Assembly: GCF_002966125.1 (NCBI RefSeq)
Contig: NZ_CP027062.1
Coordinates: 806,001-870,000 of the forward strand
Length of the DNA stretch: 64,000 nt
Direction: 5' to 3'
From: Pukyongia salina
GTDB lineage: Bacteria; Bacteroidota; Bacteroidia; Flavobacteriales; Flavobacteriaceae
Part shown: one piece after another, positions 1 through 9,337 of the stretch
Layout of the letters: each line of letters opens with the position of its first letter
Position numbering within the stretch: the first letter of the stretch is position 1
Notes under the pieces: generated by a model
The model's input: the letters and a program-made list of their open reading frames with translations, nothing else
What the model was told of the DNA's origin: nothing
Database searches by the model: none
Position numbers and translations under genes: made by a program

Positions 1-1128
1 CATTGAGGTAAGGCGAGGCTTATCGGTATCCATAGCCATACTTCCTCTGGACTCATTGTAATTTAATACAGCCGATTGGGCAGCCACATCGGGCAGACCT
101 GTAACGATCACGCCTTTATTTCCGGCACGATCAAGCTCGGCTTTTGCAGCTCTAACAGCTTCGGCAACGCCCTCCGGTAATCCGGACATGCTGCCTCCTG
201 TTAAAGCCATAACTATTTTTTTCTGATCTGAAGGTTTTACAGGAACTCGCTTATCTGCGTTAGCTCCGGATAGAGTCATATTCGCCTCAAACTGAATATG
301 TCGTGACATCTTACCATTCTTCGGAACACGATTTTCAATATAACCCGGGGAGTAACCTCCACCTTGCCAGTCACCTAAGAAATCTGCACCCACAGAGACG
401 ATCACTTCCGCTTTGGAAAAATCGTAATCTGCCAAGCCACGGCTTCCGTATTTCGCCTGGTAGGCATCTGCCGCTTCCGAAGAAGAAACTGTATCATAAA
501 CTACATGACGAACATGAGGGAACTGAGTAATAAATTCCTGAATTAATTTTGAGGTGGTAGGGCTGGCGAAAGTTTGCGTAAGAAGTACAACATCTTTGCC
601 TGTCATCTGACTCAGGGTAGCAACTACACCCGCGTTGAAGTCGTCCCAACTTACTTCTTCATCTCCTACTCTGGGGGCCATCAACCTGTTCTTGTCGTAC
701 AACGATAGAACAGACGCCTGAACACGAGCATTTACCTCATTGTTCTTTGCAAGATCGTTACGCTCTATTTTAATAGGACGCCCTTCACGAGTCTTTACCA
801 ATACGTTGGCGAAATCGAATCCATCACCAATGGAAGATGCGTAGTAATTTGCCACACCGGGAACAATTTCGTCCGGAGCCACAACGTAAGGGATGGATTT
901 GATCACCGGCCCTTCACAGGCAGCCAATGAGGCCGCTGCAGTTGTAAACCCAACATATTTTAAGAAATCGCGTCGTGTGGTTGATGAAGCTTCAAGAGTT
1001 TCTTTATCCCCAAGAAAATCGTCTGTGGGAATCTCTTCAACAAATTCGTTTTGTTTCAGCGTCTCAACAATAGAACTGTTTTCTTTCAGTTCTTCAACAC
1101 TTTTCCAGTATTTCTTGTTTGATGCCAT
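1..1128 (-). CDS. actB: Alternative complex III subunit B-like molybdopterin/Fe-S oxidoreductase, N-terminal part (cut by window edge)
   Basis: The reading frame starts with ATG at 1128 and runs off the left edge after 376 codons. The N-terminus is unusual: about 50 residues precede a twin-arginine motif (TTRRDFLKY, Arg52-Arg53), followed by a hydrophobic stretch ending in LAAC (Cys71). This internal Tat-like signal is typical of the Bacteroidota ActB family. The following sequence (IPYVVAPDEIVPG, VKTREGRPIKIERN) matches the molybdopterin-oxidoreductase-like half of ActB, which in this family keeps the fold but is generally thought to have lost the molybdenum cofactor; the Fe-S half lies outside the window. 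ActB belongs to the quinol-oxidising alternative complex III that hands electrons to cytochrome c or an oxidase. It follows the multihaem cytochrome gene by 30 bases, in the expected actA-actB order. Confidence 0.88.
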   Translation of the reverse strand, partial: MASNKKYWKSVEELKENSSIVETLKQNEFVEEIPTDDFLGDKETLEASSTTRRDFLKYVGFTTAAASLAACEGPVIKSIPYVVAPDEIVPGVANYYASSIGDGFDFANVLVKTREGRPIKIERNDLAKNNEVNARVQASVLSLYDKNRLMAPRVGDEEVSWDDFNAGVVATLSQMTGKDVVLLTQTFASPTTSKLIQEFITQFPHVRHVVYDTVSSSEAADAYQAKYGSRGLADYDFSKAEVIVSVGADFLGDWQGGGYSPGYIENRVPKNGKMSRHIQFEANMTLSGANADKRVPVKPSDQKKIVMALTGGSMSGLPEGVAEAVRAAKAELDRAGNKGVIVTGLPDVAAQSAVLNYNESRGSMAMDTDKPRLTSM

Positions 1129-1158
1129 ATTCGTTTCTGAAAAATTATTCATTCGTTA

Positions 1159-2481
1159 TTAATAGTGACACTTACCACATTCCAGTCCACCCATCTGTGC
1201 GATGGTTAACTGATCTACTCCATACTTCTTCGAAAGTTCTTCGTGTATCTTCTTGTAGTATTCGTTGCCTTTAAGATCTACATTAGTTTCCCTGTGACAG
1301 TTGATACACCATCCCATGGTAAGCGGAGAAAACTGCGACATGATCTCCATTTCTTCAACAGGACCATGGCAAGTCTGACATTCAATTCCCGCCACAGTAA
1401 CGTGTTGCGAGTGATTGAAATATGCAAAATCTGGCAGGTTGTGGATACGAACCCATTTCACAGGCTTCTCTTCTCCGGTATAAGATTGTGTACTCTCATC
1501 CCATCCAACGGCTTCGTATAACTTCTTGATCTCATTGGTATAGAATTCTTTTGTGTACCCGTTCTCAACATCTTCCTCTCCGTTATATTCGGAGATCATT
1601 TTGTGACAGTTCATACATACATTTAGAGAAGGAATCCCTGAATGCTTACTCTTTCTTGCAGAGCTGTGACAGTAATTACAATCTATCTGGTTGTCCCCTG
1701 CGTGAATTTTATGAGAGTAGTGAATTGGTTGAACCGGAGCATAACCCTGGTCTACACCTATTTGCATCATCCAGCCATAGGCAAAATAACCGGAAGCCAG
1801 CAATAAGAAAATTGAGGTAACAAATACAAGGAACTGATTTTGTACAAATGCTTTCCAGATAGGAGGACGTTTCTCGCTAACTTCATATTCCACACCATTG
1901 GCCTCTGCGATCCTGCGAAGTGTCTTATTAACTAACACCAGCATGACCACCAACAATAAAAAGATCAAGGCAAGTGCCGCAAGGATGATGTTATTGGTTG
2001 GGCCGTCTCCATTTCCACCTCCACCACCGGTGGCTCCAGTAACAGCTACAGTTGGTTCTGGTTTTGGGGTATAGGTATAGGCGATAATATTATCGATATC
2101 GGTATCGCTTAACGCCGGAAAGGCGGTCATAACCGATTGGTTGTTCTCTTCGAAAATGGCGATTGCCTTCGGGTCGCCGGATTTAATAAAATCCTGACTG
2201 TTTCGAATCCATTTGTATAGCCATTCTTTATCGTATTTGTCACCCACGCCAAATAAAGCAGGCCCTACTCCTTTTTTGTAGAGCTTGTGGCAGGCAGCAC
2301 AGTTGGCATTGAAGAGGGTCTTTCCAGCAGCCGCATCACCAACCCCGGTAGCCGGAGCAGTTTCGGTTGTGGCAGCGGCCATCTCTTCCTGTGCGTATGT
2401 GGTTGTTGAAAACGTTAGCAGAAGAGCTAACAACAGAAGTGACAATTGAGTTGGTAGATTTCGAAACTTCACCTTTATCAT
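1159..2481 (-). CDS. actA: Hexahaem ActA-like cytochrome c with fused N-terminal monohaem domain (alternative complex III)
   Basis: 440 residues. A signal peptide (about 1-30, ending TYAQ) is followed by a class I-like monohaem domain with CAACH at 61-65 and a possible Met ligand at 118. After a Gly-rich linker come two hydrophobic segments (about 164-185 and 217-240). The C-terminal half has five more CXXCH sites at 268, 289, 368, 392 and 435, the pentahaem pattern of ActA. In the Rhodothermus complex the monohaem (ActE) and pentahaem (ActA) subunits are separate; here one polypeptide carries six haem sites, so I read it as an ActE-like domain fused to ActA. It would sit in the periplasm, anchored to the inner membrane, passing electrons out of the complex. 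First gene of the operon, 30 bases before actB. Confidence 0.88.
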   Translation of the reverse strand: MIKVKFRNLPTQLSLLLLALLLTFSTTTYAQEEMAAATTETAPATGVGDAAAGKTLFNANCAACHKLYKKGVGPALFGVGDKYDKEWLYKWIRNSQDFIKSGDPKAIAIFEENNQSVMTAFPALSDTDIDNIIAYTYTPKPEPTVAVTGATGGGGGNGDGPTNNIILAALALIFLLLVVMLVLVNKTLRRIAEANGVEYEVSEKRPPIWKAFVQNQFLVFVTSIFLLLASGYFAYGWMMQIGVDQGYAPVQPIHYSHKIHAGDNQIDCNYCHSSARKSKHSGIPSLNVCMNCHKMISEYNGEEDVENGYTKEFYTNEIKKLYEAVGWDESTQSYTGEEKPVKWVRIHNLPDFAYFNHSQHVTVAGIECQTCHGPVEEMEIMSQFSPLTMGWCINCHRETNVDLKGNEYYKKIHEELSKKYGVDQLTIAQMGGLECGKCHY

Positions 2482-2572
2482 ACTAATGGTTAATTATTGT
2501 CAAAAGTTTGGCACGTAATTGGTTATAGCTTATGCGAATTTCGCAGGTGTTTCCATGCCTAAAATAACCCTG

Positions 2573-2580
2573 CAAAAGTA
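2573..2580 (-). promoter_or_regulatory. Candidate -7 element for the actA-actB operon
   Basis: TACTTTTG on the minus strand fits the Bacteroidota -7 consensus TAnnTTTG. It would give an RNA leader of roughly 85 bases. No TTG is found at the usual distance upstream. The leader contains a perfect 6-1-6 inverted repeat (TGCGAA T TTCGCA, 2533-2545) that could be an operator or small hairpin. Confidence 0.4.
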
Positions 2581-2678
2581 CGGTATAAGATCGATTTTAG
2601 AAATCTAAACAAAGTGTTAACGGTTAATTTATAATTATTCTAAATAATAATTTTAACCAATGTGAAGTTTATAAGATT

Positions 2679-2686
2679 TACATTTG
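2679..2686 (+). promoter_or_regulatory. Candidate -7 element for the SPOR gene; decides its start
   Basis: TACATTTG exactly matches TAnnTTTG. It overlaps an in-frame ATG at 2684, so that ATG would not be transcribed; the next ATG at 2705 is therefore the more likely start. Confidence 0.45.
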
Positions 2687-2704
2687 TATTCAATATCAAT
2701 TTAC

Positions 2705-3109
2705 ATGCGATTATCACATTTTCATAAACTATTTATTTTCAGTATATTAATCTGTTTTACTGTTAACAATATCTCTGCTCAACAGGCAACGGTCACAGTA
2801 AATCAGGATGCACAAATTCCTCAATTACTCGAGTTGAAAAAAAGCCTCGAGAAAGAAAATAAATTAAGCGACGGATATACAATACAGTTGTATTACGGAG
2901 AACTAAATAGGGCAAATTCGGTGATTAGAAAATACCGAAACATTTATTCGGCTTGGCCTGCCTCTATCGAATACGAAACACCCAATTATAAAGTTTGGGT
3001 TGGAAACTTTTCTACCCGTCTGGAAGCAGACAGGGCACTAATTGAAATTCAGCGGGATTTCTCCTCGGCTTTTATACTGAAACCGGAGCGCAAAAAGAAA
3101 AGTAAATAA
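2705..3109 (+). CDS. Small exported SPOR-domain protein
   Basis: 134 residues from the chosen ATG at 2705; an upstream in-frame ATG at 2684 sits inside a likely -7 element. The N-terminus is a signal peptide (FHKLFIFSILICFTVNNISA, cut before QQ). After a short charged linker, the C-terminal 75 residues (YTIQLYYGELNRA ... YKVWVGNFSTRLEADRALIEI) show the beta-alpha-beta-beta pattern of SPOR domains, which bind peptidoglycan stripped of stem peptides. The protein is little more than a signal plus this domain, so a septal or cell-wall-sensing role is inferred, not shown. Monocistronic: actA diverges on its left and a DinB-like gene follows 129 bases later. Confidence 0.75.
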   Translation: MRLSHFHKLFIFSILICFTVNNISAQQATVTVNQDAQIPQLLELKKSLEKENKLSDGYTIQLYYGELNRANSVIRKYRNIYSAWPASIEYETPNYKVWVGNFSTRLEADRALIEIQRDFSSAFILKPERKKKSK

Positions 3110-3238
3110 CTCCTCTTTTCGAGTATATTTTCTTCAGTATTAGGTGGATAATGTATTTTTTTTCTGAAAGTGTCCAAGTTTTTAGCCGTAGCTTCGTCTA
3201 AGTATAAATAAGGATATTCAACCATAAAAACCATAATT

Positions 3239-3844
3239 ATGAAGAAACTACTATTACCACTGGTATGCGTCCTTTTATTGAGCTTCACAATATCTGATGG
3301 TGGACTCACTAAGGAAGAACGTAAAATGGCCGTTGCCGAAATGACCAATTCGCACGACCACCTCATGATAGCACTTCACGGGCTTAGCGAGGCACAATTG
3401 AATTATAAGATGACCCCCGATTCCTGGTCTATTGCAGAATGTGTTGAACATATTGCAATTTCCGAAGATACTTTTGCCGGGATGCTACAGGGACTTTTAA
3501 AGACAGAAGCAGATCCTGCTAACAGGGATAAGGTTTCGGTTGGGGATAAGGACCTCATCGCTATGATGGTGGACCGCACTAATAAGGTGAAAACTCAAGA
3601 ACCATTCGAGCCTTCCGGAAAGTATGGCTCGCACGAAGCAACGCTGAAAGCGTTTAAATCGGCCAGAAAAAAGAATATAGATTTTGTGAATACCAGCAAT
3701 GCCGATTTCAGAAATCGTGTTCAGGAGTTTCCCTTCGGAACTGTAGACGCCTTTCAGGTAGTTTTGTTCATGTCTGCACACAGCGAACGACATGTTAGGC
3801 AGATCGAGGAGATCAAGACAAGTGCCGATTTTCCGAAGAACTAA
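3239..3844 (+). CDS. DinB/YfiT-like putative metal-dependent hydrolase, exported
   Basis: 201 residues. A hydrophobic N-terminus (KKLLLPLVCVLLLSFTIS) suggests export, which is unusual for this family. The rest matches the DinB four-helix bundle: DSWSIAECVEHIA supplies the first histidine (His71), and MSAHSERHVRQI near the C-terminus the other two (His181, His185), the usual metal-binding triad. Family members include bacillithiol/mycothiol-dependent S-transferases and many proteins of unknown function; the substrate cannot be told. The gene stands alone and ends in a strong bidirectional terminator shared with infB. Confidence 0.78.
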   Translation: MKKLLLPLVCVLLLSFTISDGGLTKEERKMAVAEMTNSHDHLMIALHGLSEAQLNYKMTPDSWSIAECVEHIAISEDTFAGMLQGLLKTEADPANRDKVSVGDKDLIAMMVDRTNKVKTQEPFEPSGKYGSHEATLKAFKSARKKNIDFVNTSNADFRNRVQEFPFGTVDAFQVVLFMSAHSERHVRQIEEIKTSADFPKN

Positions 3845-3884
3845 AAAATGGCTCTCGTTATAATTACGAGACACATATCCTAAT

Positions 3885-3913
3885 AAAAAAGGCGGCCAAT
3901 GGCCGCCTTTTTT
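3885..3913. terminator. Bidirectional intrinsic terminator between the DinB-like gene and infB
   Basis: A perfect 7-bp GC stem (GGCGGCC / GGCCGCC) with loop AAT is flanked by A6 on the left and T6 on the right, so a U-run follows the hairpin in both directions. It separates two convergent genes. Confidence 0.9.
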
Positions 3914-3931
3914 ATTTTATAGGGTTCAGAA

Positions 3932-6598
3932 TTATAACTTCTTCTTAACCTCAACTTCCTGGAAGCCTTCGATTATATCGCCTTCTTTTATATCGTTGTA
4001 ATTCTTCAGTTGTATTCCACAGTCGTAACCTTTGGCTACTTCTTTTACATCATCCTTAAACCTCTTAAGGGATTCCAGCTCGCCGGTGTGAACAACCACG
4101 CCTTCGCGGATCAATCGGATACCGGAGTTTCTTAAGATCTTTCCGGTGGTCACCATACATCCTGCGATAGTTCCAACTTTCGATATCTTGAAAGTCTCGC
4201 GTATCTCGGCGGTTCCAGTGATCTCCTCTTTCAACTCCGGAGACAACATTCCCTCCATCGCATCTTTCAAGTCGTTTATAGCATCATAGATGATGGAATA
4301 CGTTCTAATATCGATCTCTTCCTTATCGGCGATCTGCCTTGCATTACCCATAGGACGAACATTAAATCCGATAATGATCGCATCCGATGCCGAAGCAAGT
4401 AGTACATCACTTTCGGTGATCGCACCTACACCTTTGTGAATAATATTCACCTGTATCTCTTCCGTGGATAGTTTCAGGAAGGAATCCGTTAATGCTTCAA
4501 CAGATCCGTCCACATCACCTTTCAGAATAATATTCAGTTCTTTAAATTCTCCAAGAGCAATACGTCTTCCAATTTCATCAAGAGTGATATGACGCTGCGT
4601 TCTTACAGACTGCTCACGTTGCAACTGCATACGCTTGTTCGCAATATCCTTGGCTTCGCGTTCATCTTCAAAAACATTGAACTTATCACCTGCCTGGGGC
4701 GCTCCATCCAGTCCTAGTATGGAAACTGGTGTTGACGGCCCGGCCTTTTTAATTTTCTTACCTCGCTCATCCTGCATGGCTTTCACTTTTCCACTGTGCT
4801 GCCCGGCAAGTACATAATCCCCAACTTCCAGGGTACCTCCCTGAACAAGTATGGTTGAAACATATCCTCTTCCTTTATCCAGGAAGGCTTCTACTACGGT
4901 TCCGTAGGCATTTCTATTTGGATTGGCTTTAAGCTCAAGTAATTCTGCTTCAAGGAGAACTTTTTCAAGTAACTCTTTTACCCCTTCTCCGGTTTTAGCG
5001 GAAATATCATGTGATTGGATCTTTCCACCCCAGTCCTCAACGAGTAAATTCATATTGGCAAGACCTTCTTTGATCTTATCGGGGTTTGCGGTTGGCTTGT
5101 CCACCTTATTGATGGCAAAAACTATTGGAACGCCGGCTGCCTGGGCATGACTTATGGCCTCTTTGGTCTGAGGCATAATATCATCATCGGCCGCGATCAC
5201 AATTATAGCAAGGTCTGTTACCTGAGCTCCTCGTGCACGCATAGCGGTAAAGGCCTCGTGACCCGGAGTATCCAGGAATGCAATTTTTTGTCCGTTTTCT
5301 AGGGTAACACCGTAGGCACCAATGTGCTGTGTAATACCCCCAGATTCTCCTGCAATAACATTCTCCTCACGAATGTAATCCAGTAGTGAAGTTTTACCGT
5401 GATCTACGTGACCCATTACGGTAACGATTGGTGCACGAGGCTCCAGATCTTCGGGAGCATCCTCCTCTTCATGGATGGCTTCTTCAATATCGGCAGTTAC
5501 AAATTCTACCTGATATCCAAACTCATCTGCCACGATTGTAAGTGTCTCCGCGTCGAGACGCTGATTCATGGTTACCATCATTCCTAATGACATACAAGCC
5601 GAGATCACTTCGGTTACCGGCACATTCATCATGGTAGCTACTTCGCTCACCGTAACGAATTCGGTTACTTTAAGTACTGTGCTCTCTGCTTCCTGCTGAG
5701 CCAGTTCCTCTTCCGATTTCTGGCGGTGAATATCTCTTTTTTCTCGTCGGTACTTGGCTCCCTTTCCTTTAGAGGATTTCCCTTGTAGTTTCTCAAGAGT
5801 TTCCCGTACCTGCTTTTGCACTTCTTCCTCGCTAGGCTCTTCCTTAGGAATATTGCTTCTGCCTCTTCGGCCGCGATTATCCCTTTGGTTGCCTGCACCT
5901 TTTGAAGGCTCTTTACTTATTCGTCTACGGCGACTCTTCTTCTCTTTGTCCTTGGCGTCATCTTTCTTCTCTTCCTTCTTCTTTTCAGGTTTCTTAAATT
6001 GAGAAAGGTCTATTTTCTTCCCGGTGAAGTTTGGACCATCCAGTTTCTGGTAATTGGTCTCTACTACTTTTTTACTGTTGTCTTCAGGAACTTCTTCTAC
6101 GGCTTCTTCAACAGGTTCCTTCTCCACCTTAGCCGTGGTTGTGGCTTTCTCCTTGGTCTTTGCAACTTTGGGTTTTTCTTCTACAACTTCTTCGACAACC
6201 TCTGTCTTGGCTTCTACCTTGGCAGCTTCCTTTTTCTTTTCCTTAGAATCTTCAAGGTCTATTTTTCCTACCTGTTTAGGGCCGTCTAGTTTGGCTTCGG
6301 CTTTAATAACTTTGGAGGCACTTTTCTTTTCCTTCTCTTCCTGTTCCTTTTCGCGAGCTATACGTAGTTCTTCCTTTTCCTTACGTTTTTCCTCCCCAAC
6401 TTCCTTGGAAGCTACTTTTTTGCTCTTATCTGTCTGGAACTCGTCGAAAAGCACTTCGTATTCCTCGGCCGTGATCTTGGTAGTTGGGCGTGCCTCTACC
6501 TCGTATCCTTTGGAACTCAAAAATTCCACGGCACGATCCAGCGAGATATTGAATTCGCGAAGTACTTTACTAAGCCTCATTGTTTTTACTTCAGCCAT
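3932..6598 (-). CDS. infB: Translation initiation factor IF-2
   Basis: 888 residues. The N-terminal IF2_N module ([20 protein letters not shown]) is followed by about 250 residues of low-complexity Lys/Glu-rich linker and a second small N-domain near 305-365. The GTPase core has G1 GHVDHGKTS (396-404), G3 DTPGH (443-447) and G4 NKVD (497-500); domains II, III and the fMet-tRNA-binding C-domain follow to the end ([17 protein letters not shown]). IF-2 brings initiator tRNA to the 30S subunit and promotes 50S joining. Third gene of rimP-nusA-infB, 53 bases after nusA. Confidence 0.98.
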   Translation of the reverse strand: MAEVKTMRLSKVLREFNISLDRAVEFLSSKGYEVEARPTTKITAEEYEVLFDEFQTDKSKKVASKEVGEEKRKEKEELRIAREKEQEEKEKKSASKVIKAEAKLDGPKQVGKIDLEDSKEKKKEAAKVEAKTEVVEEVVEEKPKVAKTKEKATTTAKVEKEPVEEAVEEVPEDNSKKVVETNYQKLDGPNFTGKKIDLSQFKKPEKKKEEKKDDAKDKEKKSRRRRISKEPSKGAGNQRDNRGRRGRSNIPKEEPSEEEVQKQVRETLEKLQGKSSKGKGAKYRREKRDIHRQKSEEELAQQEAESTVLKVTEFVTVSEVATMMNVPVTEVISACMSLGMMVTMNQRLDAETLTIVADEFGYQVEFVTADIEEAIHEEEDAPEDLEPRAPIVTVMGHVDHGKTSLLDYIREENVIAGESGGITQHIGAYGVTLENGQKIAFLDTPGHEAFTAMRARGAQVTDLAIIVIAADDDIMPQTKEAISHAQAAGVPIVFAINKVDKPTANPDKIKEGLANMNLLVEDWGGKIQSHDISAKTGEGVKELLEKVLLEAELLELKANPNRNAYGTVVEAFLDKGRGYVSTILVQGGTLEVGDYVLAGQHSGKVKAMQDERGKKIKKAGPSTPVSILGLDGAPQAGDKFNVFEDEREAKDIANKRMQLQREQSVRTQRHITLDEIGRRIALGEFKELNIILKGDVDGSVEALTDSFLKLSTEEIQVNIIHKGVGAITESDVLLASASDAIIIGFNVRPMGNARQIADKEEIDIRTYSIIYDAINDLKDAMEGMLSPELKEEITGTAEIRETFKISKVGTIAGCMVTTGKILRNSGIRLIREGVVVHTGELESLKRFKDDVKEVAKGYDCGIQLKNYNDIKEGDIIEGFQEVEVKKKL

Positions 6599-6651
6599 AA
6601 AAATGCTTTCTCCTAATTTTAATTTTGGTATAAAAGTAGTTAATCTTTTAA

Positions 6652-7884
6652 CTACTCTTCAAATTCTTCTTTTAATATGTTGATTACTTCCTGTATGGTC
6701 TCCTGCTCCAGATCGGTACGTTTTACCAGATCGTCAATGTCATGTTCCAGTACACTCTTCGCAGTATCGAGCCCAATTTTATGGAATTCCTCAATGATCC
6801 ATTCTTCGATCTCATCGGAAAATTCTCTTAGTTCCACATCTTCCTCGGCACCTTCGCGAAGTACGTCGATCTCATAGCCCGTAAGCTGTCCTGCTAAACG
6901 TATGTTATGTCCTCCACGCCCGATAGCCTTTGATACTTCCTCAGGTTTAAGGATCACCTCTGCACGCTTGTTTTCTTCGTCTATATTAATAGCAGTTACT
7001 CTTGCCGGACTAAGGGCACGAGTTATGAATAGATTAAGGTTATTGGTATAATTTATAACATCGATATTCTCGTTACCCAATTCACGTACAATACCGTGAA
7101 TACGGGATCCTTTCATACCTACACAAGCTCCTACCGGATCGATACGATCGTCGTAAGAATCTACGGCAACCTTTGCCTTTTCTCCTGGTATTCTAACTAC
7201 TTTCTTAACGGTTATAAGGCCGTCGAATACTTCCGGAATTTCCTGTTCAAAAAGTTTCTCGAGGAATACAGGGTTGGCGCGTGACATTATAATGGAAGGC
7301 TTATTACCTTTTAGCTCCACGCTTTCAATGATCCCTCTTACGTTGTCTCCCTTTCGGAAAAAGTCTGAAGGGATCTGCTTGTCTTTTGGAAGGATGATCT
7401 CGTTTCCTTCGTCGTCCAACAGTATCACAGCCCGATGACGAATATGGTGCACTTCTGCCGTATATATCTCGCCTTCCAGTTCCTTGAACTGCTTATAAAT
7501 ATTTGTATTGTCGTGCTCGTGTATCTTAGAGATCAAGTTCTGGCGTAAAGCAAGTATCGACCTTCTACCCAGGTCGATCAGTTTTACCTCTTCAGACACA
7601 TCTTCCCCAACTTCGAAGTCATCTTCGATCTTTCTTGCTTCCGAAAGAGAGATCTCTTCATTAGGGTCTTCCACCTCTCCATCGGCTACCACTACACGGT
7701 TTCTCCATATCTCAAGGTCACCTTTATCCGGGTTGATAATGATATCAAAATTATCGTCACTCCCGTATTTCTTCTTCAAAGCGTTTCTGAAAACGTCTTC
7801 CAGTATCGCCATAAGCGTTACTCTGTCAATGAGTTTATCGTCTTTAAATTCAGAGAATGAATCAATTAACGCTAAATTTTCCAT
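6652..7884 (-). CDS. nusA: Transcription termination/antitermination protein NusA
   Basis: 410 residues, the short form without the C-terminal acidic repeats of E. coli. The N-terminal RNA-polymerase-binding domain ([15 protein letters not shown] ... RNALKKKYG) is followed by an S1 domain (about 130-200) and two KH domains; the second has the GxxG loop in [15 protein letters not shown]. It binds the elongation complex and nascent RNA, modulating pausing, termination and antitermination. Starts 6 bases after rimP, so certainly cotranscribed. Confidence 0.97.
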   Translation of the reverse strand: MENLALIDSFSEFKDDKLIDRVTLMAILEDVFRNALKKKYGSDDNFDIIINPDKGDLEIWRNRVVVADGEVEDPNEEISLSEARKIEDDFEVGEDVSEEVKLIDLGRRSILALRQNLISKIHEHDNTNIYKQFKELEGEIYTAEVHHIRHRAVILLDDEGNEIILPKDKQIPSDFFRKGDNVRGIIESVELKGNKPSIIMSRANPVFLEKLFEQEIPEVFDGLITVKKVVRIPGEKAKVAVDSYDDRIDPVGACVGMKGSRIHGIVRELGNENIDVINYTNNLNLFITRALSPARVTAINIDEENKRAEVILKPEEVSKAIGRGGHNIRLAGQLTGYEIDVLREGAEEDVELREFSDEIEEWIIEEFHKIGLDTAKSVLEHDIDDLVKRTDLEQETIQEVINILKEEFEE

Positions 7885-7890
7885 GTCATT

Positions 7891-8352
7891 CTAATTAAAT
7901 GTTATCATCACTTTTGCTTCAACAATATCGTTGTATGGAATTACCGCTTCTTTTTTTACGGTAACTTTTCCTTTTCCAATGGGCTTGGGTTCACGAGCTT
8001 TCCATTGAAGGGTCACGGCATCATCATCAACCCTCGCCAATTCACCTTCTACGGTTTCTTCGGCTGTTCGAACCTTTAGCTTTCTACCCAGATTCTTTTT
8101 GTATTGCCGAACCATGGTTAAGGGTTCTGTAACTCCTGCCGAATGCACTTCCAGGGCAAAGTCTTCTTCCTCCCGATCCAGATTATGTTCAATGGCGCGG
8201 CTTACATCTATGCAATCCTGCACTGTAACGCCTTTATCTCCATCAATAATGATCCGTATCTGGTTGGCTTCGGAAATAGTAAGATCGATCAAAAACAACT
8301 CCGGTTTTTGCCCCAATGCCTCGTTCAATAATTCTTCTACTCGCTCTCGCAT
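7891..8352 (-). CDS. rimP: Ribosome maturation factor RimP
   Basis: 153 residues, normal length. The N-terminal domain contains the family hallmarks (IRIIIDGDKGVTVQDCIDVSRAIEHNLD) and the C-terminal SH3-like domain begins near NLGRKLKVRT. RimP is needed for assembly of the 30S subunit. First gene of the rimP-nusA-infB operon. A stem with a U-run (8367-8392) lies only about 15 bases upstream of its start codon, suggesting attenuation. Confidence 0.95.
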   Translation of the reverse strand: MRERVEELLNEALGQKPELFLIDLTISEANQIRIIIDGDKGVTVQDCIDVSRAIEHNLDREEEDFALEVHSAGVTEPLTMVRQYKKNLGRKLKVRTAEETVEGELARVDDDAVTLQWKAREPKPIGKGKVTVKKEAVIPYNDIVEAKVMITFN

Positions 8353-8366
8353 TATTTTTTGGCTAT

Positions 8367-8392
8367 AAAAAGAGGGGACTTATTGTCCCCTC
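8367..8392 (-). terminator. Terminator-like hairpin in the rimP leader (possible attenuator)
   Basis: Read on the minus strand: GAGGGGAC, loop AATAA, GTCCCCTC, then TTTTT. The perfect 8-bp GC-rich stem plus U5 is a textbook intrinsic terminator, but it sits between the candidate promoter (8418-8452) and the rimP start at 8352. No other minus-strand gene lies upstream for it to terminate (usp is divergent), so it would act on the rimP-nusA-infB transcript itself. Confidence 0.65.
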
Positions 8393-8417
8393 GGTTTGTT
8401 ACGTACCAAATTCGCTG

Positions 8418-8452
8418 CAAATATATGATATATTTTTCTTATAAAAAAGCAA
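8418..8452 (-). promoter_or_regulatory. Candidate promoter of rimP-nusA-infB
   Basis: On the minus strand TATATTTG (8418-8425) matches the TAnnTTTG -7 element; a TTG (8450-8452) lies 24 bases upstream, slightly longer than the usual spacing. It places the hairpin at 8367-8392 inside the leader. Confidence 0.5.
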
Positions 8453-8515
8453 ATGCGAACCGATAAATTTTTTGTATCTTCCTGTAACAAAACCAACTGG
8501 AAACACCAATTATTG

Positions 8516-9337
8516 ATGAAAAAAATCCTTGTCCCTACAGATTTTTCAAAACAAGCCGAAAATGCCCTGAAAGTTGCCGCTCAAATGGCCGCGAAAAACG
8601 ACGGAGAGATCTTCCTGCTTCATAGTATGGAAATCCCTTTACACCTTGCTAATTCGGGTGACTCCGGAAGTTTGCCTGAAGCTTTATACTTTATAAAGTT
8701 GGCCGAAAAACGCTTTTCAGAATTATTAAAAAAACCCTATCTGCAAAATATCAGTATTCAAGAAACCATTGGCCACAGTGAGATCTACGACGATATAAAA
8801 GAGGCTGTCGATAAAAATAAGATCGAACTTATTGTGATGGGATCACATGGTTCCAGTGGCTTTAAAGAGATGTTCATTGGTAGTAACACTGAGAAGGTTG
8901 TACGCACCTCGGAGATACCTGTACTGGTGATAAAGAATGAACATTCTAGTTTCGAAATCCGGGATTTTGTGTTTGCTACCGACTTCTCACAGGAATGCCG
9001 AAAACCGTTCATGGACGCGCAAAAATTTGCCAAAGCGATGGAAGCTCATATGCATCTGTTACTTATAAATACTCCCAGTGGATTTAAGACCACGGCGGAG
9101 GCTCGTGAAATGATGGAAGCCTTCGTTAGGGGTACAGCTGCCGAAAATTATACCTTGAATATTTATAACGACATCTCTGTTGAAAAGGGGATCCTTAATT
9201 TCGCAAAGGAGATCCGCGCCCAATTAATTGGGATGAGTACGCACGGCCGAAAGGGCTTGTCTCATTTCTTCAACGGTAGTATAAGTGAGGATATGGTAAA
9301 TCATGCTAATATGCCTGTAATTACCTTCAAGATCTAA
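8516..9337 (+). CDS. Tandem-domain universal stress protein
   Basis: 273 residues from ATG 8516 (MKKILVPTDFS); an upstream in-frame ATG at 8453 would add 21 residues unlike any family member. Two UspA domains in tandem: each opens with a VPTDFS or FATDFS strand, and each ends with the nucleotide-binding loop (GSHGSSGFKEMFIGS in the first; STHGRKGLSHFFNGS in the second, where the first Gly is Ser). Such proteins bind ATP and help survive growth arrest; the precise role is unknown. Its stop codon overlaps the next start (TAATG at 9335-9339), so the lipoprotein gene is translationally coupled. Confidence 0.9.
   Translation: MKKILVPTDFSKQAENALKVAAQMAAKNDGEIFLLHSMEIPLHLANSGDSGSLPEALYFIKLAEKRFSELLKKPYLQNISIQETIGHSEIYDDIKEAVDKNKIELIVMGSHGSSGFKEMFIGSNTEKVVRTSEIPVLVIKNEHSSFEIRDFVFATDFSQECRKPFMDAQKFAKAMEAHMHLLLINTPSGFKTTAEAREMMEAFVRGTAAENYTLNIYNDISVEKGILNFAKEIRAQLIGMSTHGRKGLSHFFNGSISEDMVNHANMPVITFKI

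Noticed and set aside
6054-6683. 209-residue Ser/Thr-rich open frame antisense to infB
   Set aside because: It mirrors the low-complexity Lys/Glu-rich linker of IF-2; no family likeness or start context.
8453-8515. Earlier ATG for the universal stress protein
   Set aside because: The added 21 residues are not found in the family, and the domain begins directly at MKKILVPTDFS.
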